This document shows, piece by piece, positions 11,230 to 23,190 of a stretch of DNA of 64,000 nt. Source of the DNA: Sclerodactyla briareus (taxonomy: Eukaryota; Echinodermata; Holothuroidea; Dendrochirotida; Sclerodactylidae); contig JAODTK010001943.1 of assembly GCA_026419785.1 (NCBI GenBank), positions 124,001 through 188,000 on the forward strand, in the 5' to 3' direction. The notes under the pieces are model-generated. The model searched no databases and was not told the DNA's origin. It saw only the letters and a list, made by a program, of their open reading frames with translations. Position 1 is the first letter of the stretch; each line of letters begins with the position of its first letter. A program made the position numbers and the translations under genes.

Positions 11230-12535
11230 CATAAAATGTCCACATAAGGGCCGAGGGCCAAAAGTGAACTGGGCCATGGGCCTGAAATCCTGGGACCAGT
11301 GAAGGTACGCTATTAGACCATCATTAATACTGAACATCAGCAATGTGAACAGAATTGTATGAATACAAGATTGCAGTATTTCATATATGGGGCCTGCGGC
11401 TCAAAATTCCAAAACACCTCCAATGGCTCTACCCAAGGGACGTTACATGTAACTTTTGAAGGAACATCAACGAAGCTGGCGGTAGGAGATGACATTCTCC
11501 AAGTTACCATGGTGAAAATTCCATAAAATGGGCCAAAGGCCCCAAGTAGGACCTTGGACCAAAATTTCCTGAACACCCCAAGGTATGCTGGTAGACCATC
11601 ACTATGACTGAATGACAGCACTGTGCAACACTTCGTAAGAGGAGTTAGTCATTTGCGTGATTCACATGATGGACCACTAGGGCTCACAACTAGGCCTGGG
11701 GACCTAATTCCTGGGCACCATGAAGGTATGGCAATGGGACCATCATTTATGACTGAACTGAGCACTGGGACAACAAACATTTGTAGGAGATACAGATTTT
11801 GCGTATTTCATATGATGGGGTCCCCTAGGCCAAACTGGGCCTTGAGCCCAAAATCCCCGAACACCCCAATGGCCCTCTACCCAAGGACCATACTTGAACT
11901 CGAAGAATATCAATTCAATCTTGTGGAGGAGATGCAGTTCAAGTCTACCATTGTGTGAATTTCATAATAATGGGCCACGGGCAAGTGGGACCTAGACCAA
12001 AAAATCCTGAACACCCCAGAGGACGGCTGTTAGACCCTCTAGACTGAACGTCAGCACTGTGCACTGAAATGCGTAAGAGGAGAGCATTTTGCATGATTCC
12101 ACATGATGGACCTCCAGGGCCCACACTGGGCCTTGGACTGAATCCCTGGCACCTCTGCAGGTACAGCTATTAGACCACTTATGACTGAATCAGCATGTGC
12201 ACCAAATTTCGTAGGAGATACAACATTTTGTGGGTATTTCATACAATGGACCCTAGGGCCCGAACTGGGCCTTGAGCAAATGCCTGAACACTCCCAATGG
12301 CTCTCCAACCAAGGACCATTACATGTGAACTTGAAAGAACATCAAGAATCTGTGGGAGGAGCGCATTTAAAGGACTATTGTATGAAATTTCATAAAAGGG
12401 CCATCGGCCCGAGTGAGGACTTGGACCGAAAATTCCCGCAAGGTACGGCTGTTAGAACATCATTAGACGAAAATCAGAACTGTCACCAAAATTTGAAGGA
12501 GGAGATACAATTTTGAACATTTTACAATATTGGCC
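11230..12535 (+). repeat. ~435-bp tandem repeat, three units
   Basis: The phrase CAATGGC(T)CTCTACCCAAGGA recurs near 11420, 11865 and 12295. A second phrase, GAACACCCC followed by a GCTGTTAGACC-like stretch, recurs near 11571, 12010 and 12440. Both give a spacing of about 435 bp. Further shared words are GGGCCTTGAGC, TTTCATA-ATGGG and GGAGATACA. Open frames inside the array are shared between units only as decayed text, so no protein is inferred. The array runs into a unique 3' part and a GATA microsatellite. Confidence 0.75.
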
Positions 12536-12683
12536 TATACTGCACCTTTAATGACCTTGACCTGACTTTCACAAAAATGTCAAAAAATGTCCCATGGGTC
12601 AATTAAAAATTGTGTACATAGTTTGGTCAACATCATCAAGAATGACTGTTGGGGGCCAAAAGGCAATGTTGACACACAGAGAT
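12536..12683 (+). repeat. 3' unique part of the GATA-tailed repeat
   Basis: Between the array and the GATA tract, this segment (TTGGCCTATA..., GGTCAACATCATCAAGAATG, GCAATGTTGACA) matches 18.74-18.92 kb, where it is likewise followed by GATA repeats. That shared order defines a repeat family with a GATA tail. Confidence 0.6.
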
Positions 12684-12730
12684 GGATGGGATGGATGGAT
12701 GGTGGATAGATAGATAGATAGATAGAGAGC

Positions 12731-12785
<55 letters not shown>

Positions 12786-12806
12786 TAGATAGATGATAGA
12801 TAGAAG
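12684..12806 (+). repeat. (GATA)n / (GATG)n microsatellite
   Basis: A short GGAT/GATG tract is followed by about 90 nt of GATA repeats with a few interruptions (TAGAGAGC, GTAG). Confidence 0.95.
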
Positions 12807-13434
12807 ATTACAATGAGCTCAACCAGTAGGGGGTTGAGCTAAAAAAAATCGCTCCTCTTAAATTCATGTGGGTGCTACCAGAGTCCAGGATGCGTTGAAT
12901 AATTATGACTGATATGGTGGCCTGAAAAACAGGTGACTCTGCTACAGGTTAGTTGTAGATGGGATATGCACCCCTATTTGATTGCCCACAGGAACACAGT
13001 AACTTTTGAGGGAAATGGGCTCATGTCCCCACCACCATATTTAGAGAAGCGCCGCTCCTGCGTACAGTAGCTGAGCTACAGGCTGTGAATAGATGTTTTT
13101 CTTTGCCACAAGTTTCAATCATGATGTTGGCAGTGACCTCGCCCATGGAGTGGAGCCGAGAGGATTAAGGCACTGATGTCGTGTTATTTCACTTCATACT
13201 TCATTTTTGGTGGGGACAGGTTTACTTCCACCATATAAGATTTTACATCCCAGGAATACTGAAGGCCTACCCCATCCTCCATGTGTCAACCTAGATACTC
13301 TTTATCTATTAACCATTTAATACCTTTCGACTAGTAGGTCGCTCTATGTGAGTTGTCACTAAAATAAAATATTCTGTAGGGATGTAGCTAGCCAAATTTT
13401 AGTGCCAGCTAAAATTGGCCACCAATTGCGTTCA
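12807..13434. other. Unassigned sequence
   Basis: Nothing recognisable was seen in either strand. Confidence 0.3.
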
Positions 13435-13815
13435 ATTTACTAATCAAGTTTAGTTTAGTGTAGTGAATAGGGGTCAGGAAGGACAAATCATCTAAAAGAC
13501 CCGGAGGCAACAAACATCCAGGACAGAAAAATGAACCAAAACCACCAAATAATTCGCCCGTGATTCCTGAAAAATAAATCAGGACTCTCTTGAAACGCAT
13601 TCACACTCTAGAGAGAAAAACATTTTCAGGAAGACAATTCCACGCACTGATCAATATCGGAGAGAAGAAATATGTACGAATGTCCAATCTGCCGCGCTTG
13701 CCACGAAGCTTGAGGACGATGGGCCTCTATTTGCAGGTAACATGGAAAAATTAAAAGAAGTAGTTGAAAGACAGGCCAACGAGTCCATGGACAATTATGG
13801 CATGCAACGTTGTTT
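13435..13815 (-). pseudogene. CR1/Jockey-like LINE 3' end fragment
   Basis: On the minus strand, with frameshifts, the translation follows the C-terminal tail of CR1-type LINE polymerases: a VHGL...LSFNYFF block, MLPANRGPSSS (usual TRGHSLKL region), a WTFVHISSLRY block (usual LRKHFFSQRV region) and a final SGITGELFGGFGSFF segment. The last segment is shared with the copies at 25.9, 39.5 and 48.5 kb. No intact frame remains. It is a 5'-truncated, dead copy. Confidence 0.65.
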
Positions 13816-16800
13816 CAAGGGGTAAAACTAGGGAATTATATCTCAGTACATGGTGGAGGGACCAAATTTGCTGTGAGGTCGGTTGGTCGGTGCGGACGTG
13901 CTGGCACCAACGCACCGACCAGTCAGCTGTATACCTGATTTGTTTCTATGTGCCCGTACACTTTTCCATGTGCTATCATTCATAGTGTACTGTAGTTGCC
14001 AGGAACAAGTAAAGGAGTGATGGTTAGGATTTGAAACAAAAAGCCAAAAGGAACATAGTGATTCCAAGGACTCTTTCGGACAAACAAGTGAATTTGAATA
14101 GTGCACACTCCAGGACATTAGTGTAGCATTTGGGGAGGATTTGTAGAGAACCTGTATGCTGTCTAAGTTTGGTATAAACTGAATGCTATGCATCTCAACA
14201 GTGTGTAGCAATCTTGCTATTTGAGGAGCATTTCGCGCTGTACACCAAGCCATTGAAGGTGTGAAAAAACTATAGCCAGGACACAAGCACAAATGGTAGA
14301 TTGTACCAGTATCAGTATGGGCACGTAACGTCGACATTTGTTCCCATTTTCCAACCAACCAATAGGGTCGGATACTCTTGATAAGAAAGCTCACACTAAA
14401 TTTCAAGGTTTCCAGACTTTGACCTCTGGTGACTCAGATGACTCTGACCGAATCAAGGTTAGCTGTTTTACGCCTCCTGATGTGATGTCTAAGAGCTCTT
14501 TTTTCGCTTTCGAGGGCGAGTTCGCCCACCCAAGCTCCGTGTTCCGGACGTGGGCCTGCATGCACAGAAGTTGGAGATGTCATTCATGATGACACGGACG
14601 GCCGTAGCAGGAGATGAAATAGCAAATGATGACATTCATACACACGGGTGTGACGTGATCTGTGCCAATCATCGATGGGATCTGATGGGTTCATGATGAA
14701 TGGCGGGAAGAAGTGGAGTGGAATTTCCTCTTGGAAATTGGGCTATTCTGGAGGGAAATTTTGCAATCTCAAGGGACGTTTGCCAATTGGATTTTAATTA
14801 GCGATCTGTTGCAGCTATCCTGAAGAAAATTTGCACTTTTTCAGCCAGGGTCATGATCCGGAGTTCGCTCAGTCAGGCCGCAAAAATGGACAAAAATTGT
14901 CAGCACTCAGCCGGGCAATGTTCCGACAGGCAATTGGTGATGGCTGACCTATGATGGATCACCTGTCTAATGATCCACAAATACTTTATGGCCATTTAAA
15001 CAAAAAGGTACCCTCAGAGTGGGAATGTGATAAAGATAAATAGCTCATTCCGGTGGTCCATCTCAGTCTGACATCGATAAAACGTGAAAAATAAAAAGCA
15101 AACAAATGCAACAAGGCACAAAATGTAGGTCCTCAAGTCCATATCGCACACGCGCAGTCGCGAACACGTGCATCAGGAGTTTGGAGCTGATTTTTCCTGC
15201 AGCAAGTTTGAAACAATAGGAAGACAGAATGAATGATTAGGCCTACCTGATATCGAGCTTCCGAGTCGCTTAATTCTGTTCCAACTAACCTGTGTAACGA
15301 ATTTGGAGAGAGCGAGGTGAATCCAAGGGATATATTATTATTTGAATCGGAGTCATGAAATACAAAATGGTGCAGTTATAGTGCGAGCCCTAGGCTAGGG
15401 CGGAAATGATGAGGACCATCTACCATTTTGTCCAGTCGGACAATAGGTGGGAAACAAAAATTGCACTTCACACACACTAAAAAAAAAAGGTAGTATCTAT
15501 TAGAACTACAAAAGCTAGGAATAGGATAACCTTCAGCGCATAAAAGATAGCATTAGGCACTGACCACTGTGCGTACACGCACTGACAAAAAGGCGATAGC
15601 CAAAATAACTTTAGCGGTTTATATTATTCCCGGTTATTCCTAACACTGTAATACTAGTACTGTTAGTGCGATTGTTGTTGGGAAATTTGGGTAATAATTA
15701 AAACCGTAAAGTGGAGAAATGCGGCGCAACTCCATGAGTGCATTGAATTGGCCCAGGGCTAGGCCCGAGTCCTAGAGTAAAGCATACTAGGCACTACCTA
15801 ACGTTAGGCCCTGGCCTAAGCCACCTCGAACCCTGGTGAACTGGGACTGCGCTATGGGAGGCCCGGTGGTGGTGATCTGTGATTGTTTTTTTTTTACTCT
15901 GGGATCATAGAGACTGTAGAAGAATTCGAAATGGGTGCAGGGCCGTGCGGCGTCCATTTGTTACTTATAACCCGTGTCGGACTAGTCGTATTCTGTCGCA
16001 ATGAAAATGGCAATATTGCCCAGCATTGGTCGGATCGCGGAGACGCATTCCGGCGAGGTCTTTGGGGAGGCTGTGATGTCATTTCCCCTAGTTTTCAGTC
16101 ACGGTAGCCTCTATAATCCGAAATCATCCCGTTCCAATAAACCAATCAATATAGAGATTAAGGAACCAAGCAGATGGCAGATACCGGGCCCAAGTGTCCT
16201 GTCATATTGAGCTAGTGTACGGAGCGATATATGACGCTATGCATGCGAGCCGAAAGCAGGCTTTCCATCTCCGATGGCGACCCCGAGCTGCTAGTGCTAT
16301 CGAGTCGAGTGAATCCGGTAGCCACTGGCAGTTCTACTATAGTGAAAGGATGAATTTACGCTCATGCTAATATATTTCTATAGCAGTGCATAGGCTGCTG
16401 AGGTACTGTCGTGAATGACCAGTTCAGTATATCGACTATCGTTGCCTGGAATTTTGTGTACCACCGAGCAGCAAGCTGGCAGAAGAACAATGCAGATGCT
16501 GATGTTCTCGTCGTCGGCCTTCAGCTTCAAAATTATGACATCAATATTTTCATTCAAATTGCTACGAAAATTGTGGATATTGATGACCTGCAACAGCGAG
16601 AACTCGTGGAATACATCAAAAAATCGATTTCGAATAAGGAAACAGAGAACAGTTTACAAAGAAGGGGCGATGAGCAGACGAAAATATGGTAGGCGAAAGT
16701 CAGCGCCATAGCAATAATTTTTGGGTGCATGTGAGGTAAGTCATAACAAGCTCGTCATTTCGTAATAAAAAGGTCCAAAATGAAAGGAACATACCTTCAT

Positions 16801-17785
16801 TCTTCCGATTTTGGAAGAAATAAGTAAATGAATTATAATAATGGAGTATTTGCGACTATTATATACATGTAAAAGAGGATTTTCTGTGAAAGTTCAGTCG
16901 TATACCAAACATGGTTCATGGTAAATCATTTCGATGGAGAAAAGTTGGATGGACGTAGTGACAAGTACATCCATGCAATTTTGTTGGAGACCGCGTATGT
17001 CGTCAGAGAAGAATTTCATGTGGCTGAACTGTTATAACTTACCTTGGGATGGGAGAGGTGTCCCCATATCCTTGGAAAATTTTTGGAAATTTCCAAATGG
17101 TCTTAGAGCAGTTTGGTGCAATATTAGGCCCCACACTAGACACTAAGGAACTAACCCACAAACACAAAAAAGTGTTCAAAAAGATATGGAAATGTCTCGT
17201 CTAATGTTAAAAAACTTTATTTCGTGGTGTATAATTATAGGAAAAATTGCACATTTATCCGTTATAGCAATATTATAACATTATCAAACATTTTTGAAAG
17301 CTTTTTTATGTGATGAAAACGTTTTGTGTTTATGGGTACAGCGTTTTGGAAAAATGCATTGTAACCTGGTCGGGGGTGAAATGTGGCATTTCCAGGTGAC
17401 TGATGCTTGTTCTCTGGTCAACTCTCACTACAAAAAACAAACATTTCAGTATCCCTCTATGCCTTTGGGAAGAAAATGGTGCGATAGAGCACCTAACCAC
17501 CCACACCATTAGGTCCGTTTGAGGGATGATCTTGTTTCACTTTATTCTGGTTGCAATGAGAAACACAACAAATCCGACTCCAGGTCCGTTTTATATACTT
17601 CGCAGTTCCTCTTGGACCCCCTCCACCCCACCCCCCTCGGAGTTATGTGTGGGAAGACCAAAGTCTGACTGTTCCAACTAATATGCCAAAGGTGTGAATA
17701 ATGTGTGTAAAGAGGAGTGATCTGCGTGCCAATGTGACCACCAGTGTTTCCATGCATCATGCTGCTTTCTGGAAGAGCGGGATGG
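13816..17785. other. Unassigned sequence with several open frames
   Basis: A 187-codon minus-strand frame (13843-14406) and a 93-codon plus-strand frame (16411-16692) are the longest. Neither shows a domain I recognise. The second is rich in acidic and amide residues and could be a decayed exon, and its opposite strand is also open. No repeat family was identified across the rest. Confidence 0.3.
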
Positions 17786-17950
17786 CCTACAGGCCTTCTT
17801 CCAGTTTTCACTAAACCCTTTCCTAGGGGGCGATGTCACCCCCCCCCATCTAAGCAGAGCGCGACCATTGGTGGCGCGGCGCGTACTCGGGAAATTTCAG
17901 CCAAATAGGCCTACCAGATATGAGGAGAGGAAATGGCATCGATCCTGACG
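17786..17950 (+). repeat. GAGCGCCACCAT hairpin repeat, diverged copy
   Basis: AGCAGAGCGCGACCATTGGTGGCGCGGCGCGTACTC is a GC-rich imperfect hairpin followed by GAAATTTCAGCC and GGAAATGGCA. The same order (GCGGAGCGCCACCAT, GGGCGCGTAGCGC, CCGGAAATG) occurs at 28.08 and in part at 28.75 kb. Confidence 0.45.
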
Positions 17951-18539
17951 CTATTTCCATAAGGAGCTGAATGCAAAGTGGACAGCGCATCACAAGTTGG
18001 TTGTTGCGTCATATAGAAGGAGGGTAATGAAGCATGTCCAATTCAAAAAAAAGTTGCCAGAAAAATCCTGGCAATTCAATCCAGAGGCCCACGAAAGACG
18101 GACCCTATTACTATGCGGGGAGCGCTAAGTTTTGCAACATTTTGGGGGCAATCAACGAAACATAGGTGCTATCAGTATAGGCTAAATATTGGAGGTAATT
18201 ATTTCACGTTTCTTTGAATCATTTTCATATCGAGGCAGCTGTCCAATGCAATTTGGTGGCATTTGGTGTCGATATAGCACTGTCTCGCTGATTGAGAAAG
18301 AAACGCACACATACTTAAAGTGAGTGGGGAATATGAAGGAAATGAATTTTTTTTTGGAACACATCGAGGTACTACTAGTTATGACAACAGTGAGCGAGCA
18401 TCTGGTCATCCAACTCGCCTTGGTAACAGAGATACGTTTTTCATTTTTTACAAACACGATGGTCCATTAGGCGCCTGTATGACCTGGACACCTTGCCCTC
18501 AGTGATCAAAGATCACCCCGCAGTCGATACATTATTCCA
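17951..18539. other. Unassigned sequence
   Basis: No gene or repeat family was recognised. The ~90-codon frames on both strands show no motif. Confidence 0.3.
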
Positions 18540-18932
18540 CTTTGGTCCAACATCCATCTCAAGTGTGTATGCCTTTTGCTGAGTGTTTCAAGCCGAAATG
18601 TATTTGCATATTATTCAACATTCGAACAAAATTGCCTAGTCCCCTCTTTATGACTTTACTGAAATACCTGAACACTCCCGTGGTACCACTAATTCAATGA
18701 TAACACTTGTGATCATCGTGAAATACAACTTTAATGTGCAGGAGAGATACATTTTTGATTTTCACATAGTGGCCTATAGGCTCCTTCACTGACCGTTGTC
18801 TTGCACTTTGAATGGTGGAAGTTCACCCCCGAGGTAATAACCTTTTTTTTGTCCACTATTGGTTCAACATCCTCAAAGAGCTCGTTGGGGAAGCAAACAC
18901 AGGCAATTGTTGACAAAACTAATAGATAGATA
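18540..18932 (+). repeat. GATA-tailed repeat, second copy
   Basis: GAACACTCCCGTGGTACC, GGAGAGATACATTTTTGA, GTGGCCTATAGG and GTTCAACATCCTCAAAGAGC match the last array unit and 3' part at 12.28-12.68 kb. The copy ends in AATAGATAGATA at 18932, and the GATA tract resumes after the MITE at 19,863. It holds about one array unit rather than three. Confidence 0.6.
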
Positions 18933-19862
18933 CAGGGGTGGCGCCCGCGGGGTGGGCAGGGGGGCCATGCCCCCCCCGTCGTCGAATCTGGCCCCCTTCC
19001 GGGGAATGTTCCCATCTCGTCGGGGAGCCCGAGTGGGTACGCTCAAATGTACACACCCCGACGAGGGTTCTTTGCCCCGACAGTATATATTGAAAGTATT
19101 TATAGTGAAAATTGCGATATTGAATCGGACAGTTTAGGAGCGCTTCGCGCGCCTCAGATCTTTCTATAGTTACTGCCAAGTCCTACGCTCACAGAGTTTG
19201 CGATCAGGTAATCATTTCGACAAAACTATTTTTTTTTTTTACATCGTTGGCATATATAGGGCTTTTGCCCGACAGTATGATATTCCAAACTTCTTTATAT
19301 GAAAATTCATATATTGAAGCTGAAAAAATTTCGGCGTGTTCGGCGCGCCTCATTATGTTCTATAGTAGATGTCAACTTCCTCGCTCGAGTTAAGGATCAG
19401 CGTAATCATCTTCTTACAAACTATACAATCGTTAATATTATCTATAGGATACACAGAGCCTTATGGATATCTTCGAAATGTCCCTGCAAGAGATTAAGGT
19501 TTAAATTCGTTTGGGGAGGATGCCTCGTTCTGCCGTCTATCACTGTTTGCCTTTGTGTAGAGTGGTGTGCTTTCACGACGCATTGTCCAGGTATTTCCTG
19601 TGCAGTTATTGGGAATCCCTGACCCTTTCTATAATAAGGGCGTCTGATTTGAGTGGAAGCTATTGAAAGTAAACATTGCTCTCCACCATGTTATTTCTTT
19701 TTTCGTTTTTTTTTCTTCAGAAAAATGTTCAAAAAATGAAAACATCAACAATGCCATGTTTTTCCTTAGGGGGGAGGGTGAGCCTCGTCGGGGAACTGCC
19801 CCCCCCCCCCCGTCGGGAAACTCGGACGCCCCCGTCGGGGAAATCCTAGGCGCCACCACTTG
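18933..19862 (+). mobile_element. GC-ended MITE inserted in GATA repeat, copy 2
   Basis: The ends are inverted: CAGGGGTGGCGCC at 18933 and, on the opposite strand, CAAGTGGTGGCGCC ending at 19862. GATA repeat lies on both sides, so any target duplication is masked by the repeat. Sub-terminal C runs with GTCGGGGAA occur at both ends. The interior contains two similar halves (18,970-19,220 and 19,260-19,510), each with CGACAGTAT, AAAATT...GATATTGAA, GCGCGCCTCA and GATCAG(G/C)TAATCAT. There is no transposase frame. The CA-rich GC ends would fit a hAT-type element, but this is a guess. Confidence 0.65.
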
Positions 19863-19934
19863 ATAGATAGATATATAGATAGATGATGATAATAGAGAGA
19901 TAGATAGATAGTAGATAGATGTAGATAGATAGAT
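19863..19934 (+). repeat. GATA microsatellite, right half
   Basis: Interrupted GATA/GATG units continue the tract that ends at 18932, before the MITE insertion. Confidence 0.9.
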
Positions 19935-21119
19935 CCCGTACTCCAAACAGTGTGGGTGGGGTCCCGAATACATGCGTTGATTTCAAGTCGCCCAGAAGGC
20001 CAAATTTGTGTTGTTGTTTCTTTGCGCATTTTCCTAACTTCGTCGGGTCCGAAGCAAACTACTCGATGGATGTGGACTGTGTTAGTCGTAAACCACATGA
20101 AGGTCATTTCAAGGTCACAGGTCAATTTGCATTATATGCTTTTTTTTTTCAACTTGTCAATTTAAACACAACTTGGGGAATGTGGACTACATTTGGACCT
20201 TAACATTTTAGTCGCTGGGGGGCAAATGAACATGATTTTAATGTGCTTCCTTTAAACTAGGTCCACAAAGGTTGTTCCTGCAGGGATAACCGCGGCGGTT
20301 TTTACCAGGTTTTTCGCATCACTATGCAGAGATCTCTCTTTTAGATGGTTGGCAGGGCTGAACAGGGAGGGGTAATATGCCGCCTTATCATCCCATTTTT
20401 CCCGACATTTTTTCACAAGTACAATAAAATAAACTTTGACGAATGAATCGTTAGGTAGTGAGCTCTCAGTTGAATCCCATTCTGGAGAGTGGCAACTTTA
20501 GAATTTGACCAATAGGTGCGTCATTATTAAATCGACGAGCATCTTCAAAGAGTGAGGGGGGCACTTCCCAATTCAGTTTACATATGGTGAACTCCTCCCT
20601 TCCCTCACGTCCATGTCGGCGCCAGGTTTTACAATGGGCGGGGGCGAAACGTTGAGTTTTCTCTCTAAGGCTGATCGCACCAAGCATGTTGGCGCTGAGC
20701 CGTACCCGAAAATGTTTTATCCGTCTGAAGCTCCCAGATGACAGGAGGTCGCCTCTCTGGGCCGTTTCATCGACACTGACATATCTTGAGTTTTGGCTTT
20801 TTTGTCCTGTCATTGTGTATAATGGGTATTTTTATTTCAAATTTTCCTCACTTTATGATGGAGAGGGATGTTCCCGACTACCACAGCATCGAACGCATAG
20901 CAGTCACTAACTGATTAGCAACATACAAAAAAAAACTCGATCGGAGCGTAGGCCGTCAGTTACAGTGCGCCTATGCGGCAGGGCGAGATTGTACTGAACG
21001 TTTGTACTGCCAGTTGTTGGACTAAATAACCGCTCGAGTATTGTGACAGACTGGGGTGGCCGGAATGAGTCCCCCAGTCGAATACTGATAACGCTCCCCT
21101 GAAGTCTACAGCCCCAACG
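19935..21119. other. Unassigned sequence
   Basis: There is one GGTCATTTCAAGGTCACAGG motif near 20100. A 115-codon minus frame (20466-20813) has no recognised domain. No other features were seen. Confidence 0.3.
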
Positions 21120-22370
21120 GTACAAGTAGTTATATGCGTGTCATACAATCGGGTCAAATGAAAATTCACGAAGAGAACATAACCACTGCGCGCGAAGCGT
21201 GCGAAAATTTTGGGTTTTTGATTTACCTAAGTGTTAAAAACTATCACCACAACATGGTTTCTTTTGGGGATCTGGGTGAACATGCCCCCCCCCCCCCCCA
21301 ACCACGAAAGATTTATTCGAATCCGCGAATTCACTCATGAGTACATTAAATTGATGCGTTGCATATTTAAAAAAATCGGCTCAAATGAAATTGGGGGGAA
21401 CGAAAAAACCGGCACGGCGCGCGGAGCGCGCGGGAATTTTGGGTTTCTTTCCTTACATCATGTGGAAAACTATCACCACAACCCCCCCCCCCCCATCTTT
21501 GAAGGTTTGTTCGAATCCGACAAACTTGATTTTCGGTACAAATAGATTAATGCGTGGCATATAATCGGATCAAATGAAAATTTCCTGAGACCAAGATGAC
21601 CCGCGCGCGAAGCGCGCGAAATTTTTTGGGTTTTTGATTCACGTAAGTGTTGAAAACTATCATCACCACAATATTTTTTCACAAAGAACTTGATTAGCGA
21701 GTAACGTCCCCCCCCCCCATCTTTGAAGGTTTGTTCGAATCCGACAAACTTGATTTTTAGGTAAAGTAGATTAATGCGTGGCATATAATCGGATCAAATG
21801 AAAATTGATGTAGAAAACACGACCACGCTTTTTTTTTTTTTGGGGGGGGGGGGTTTGATTTACCTAAGTGTTAAAAACTATCACCACACCATGTTTCATT
21901 TGGGGATTCGGGTGGACATGCCCCCCCCCACATCCACCGAGATTTGTTCGAATCCGCGAATCATGTTTGGCTATGAACTTGATTCGTTGGCATATACTCG
22001 GATAAAATAAAATTGACAAAGAAAACACAGCCAGGCGCGCGTGACGCGCGAAGATTTGGGGTTTTTCATTTATCTAATAACTAGGATTTAATTGGGGGAA
22101 CGTGGCTCCCCATCTGCGAAGATTTGTTTGAATCCGCGAAACTTGCTTTTTGGTACATTAGATCCATGCGTGGGATATCATCGGATCAATGAAAAATGAC
22201 GAAGGAAACACGGCACGCGCGCGAAGAGCGCGGAAAAATTACGTTTTTCATTCACACAAGAGGTAAATACTATCACCACAACATTTTTTTAACTAGGATT
22301 CGATTGCCCCCATCTACGAAGATTTGTTCGAATCCGACGAACTTGATAGTAGTAGTAGTAACATATATAG
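21120..22370 (+). repeat. Six-unit tandem array with GC palindromes
   Basis: Units begin with ATAATCGGATCAAATGAAAA near 21148, 21372, 21568, 21790, 21998 and 22178, so the unit length is 180-225 bp. Most units then carry a palindrome around GCGCGCGAAGCGCGCG, then TTTTGGGTTTTTGATTT, AAAACTATCACCACAAC, a C run of 8-15 nt, and GAAGATTTGTTCGAATCCG. The unit at 21790 has lost the palindrome and has a T/G run in its place. No protein is encoded. Array length variation is expected at the C runs. Confidence 0.85.
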
Positions 22371-22877
22371 ACAACCTCACCCCACCCCCTGCGAAAATGA
22401 ATGCGTTAAAACCCATAGGGGGAAACCGCCCCCCTTGTCCCCCCCCCTCCTGTGGCGCCGCCCTGCTCACATCTGTTCATACCCCACTCAACTCAGCAAG
22501 TGGGAAGCTTTCATTTCAGCCTATCAGGAATACGAAGCGACGGACTTTGACTTTGACTTGAAAATCGACAAATCGGAAGCTGTGAATCGGCGGCCATTCT
22601 GGATTTGAGATGTTAATAGACTTGGAATCATAAAACTGATATGGAAAATGAAATCCTCGACACACAAACCCCAGAAACACCAGTAGTTTTAAGCTATGGT
22701 GTACTTCAAAATATTAAAACCACATTCAAGACGGCCGATGGCGGCCATTTTGGATTTTGACCACTCACGACTCCCGTCTACACCCGCCATTTGATTTTTT
22801 CGACCTTCGAAGGAGATAAAAAATAACCGAAAAAACTAACCTCCGCCCTCCACGGTCACGGGGGTGCTCTAGTCTAG
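22371..22877. other. Array edge and unassigned sequence
   Basis: Two C-rich blocks (22380-22460) look like the sub-terminal part of one of the GC-ended elements (GTGGCGCCGCCCTG). The words CGGCGGCCATT and TGGCGGCCATTTTGGATTT are repeated at 22590 and 22740. No gene was seen. Confidence 0.3.
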
Positions 22878-23190
22878 ATGACCCAACTAATCCTGCCGCT
22901 GCAGTGATGTCGTTATTATAAAGCGAAAATAAGCGAGGACCAAGAACTGTACCTTGTGGTGTTCCTCTGAGGACTGGTAGTCATAGTGAACTTCGCCCAT
23001 TCGTTTTGGAATCGTATTATGCTCAGCTAAATGACACAACAAGTTACTGTCAGTTATATGCTCCAACAGCTTACAATAAGTACACGCTAGTGAGACTGGA
23101 CTAGCGCCTTCTAGCGCCTTCTTGTGAAATGGCGTTATATTCGCCTTTCTCTAGTCCAAAGGAAGACACACTTCGGAACTCATTCGCTAA
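22878..23190 (-). pseudogene. CR1/Jockey-like LINE reverse transcriptase fragment
   Basis: On the minus strand, with frameshifts, the translation gives the RT order ANITPFHKK, SPVSLACTYCKLLEHI, LLCHLAEHN and then LRGTPQGTVLGPRLFSLY followed by NDITAAA. These correspond to the NYRPVSLTS...KLLE and VPQGTVLGPLLFLLYINDI blocks of CR1/Jockey polymerases. The sequence between them, which should include the LFADD-preceding domains, is missing, so the fragment has an internal deletion. It is not functional. Confidence 0.75.

Noticed and set aside
12684..12806. GATA tract as a regulatory site cluster
   Set aside because: It is a simple microsatellite at the end of a repeat family; nothing points to regulation of a gene.
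21120..22370. CRISPR-like array
   Set aside because: Units of 180-225 bp are repeated throughout without unique spacers of fixed length; it is a tandem satellite in a eukaryotic genome.
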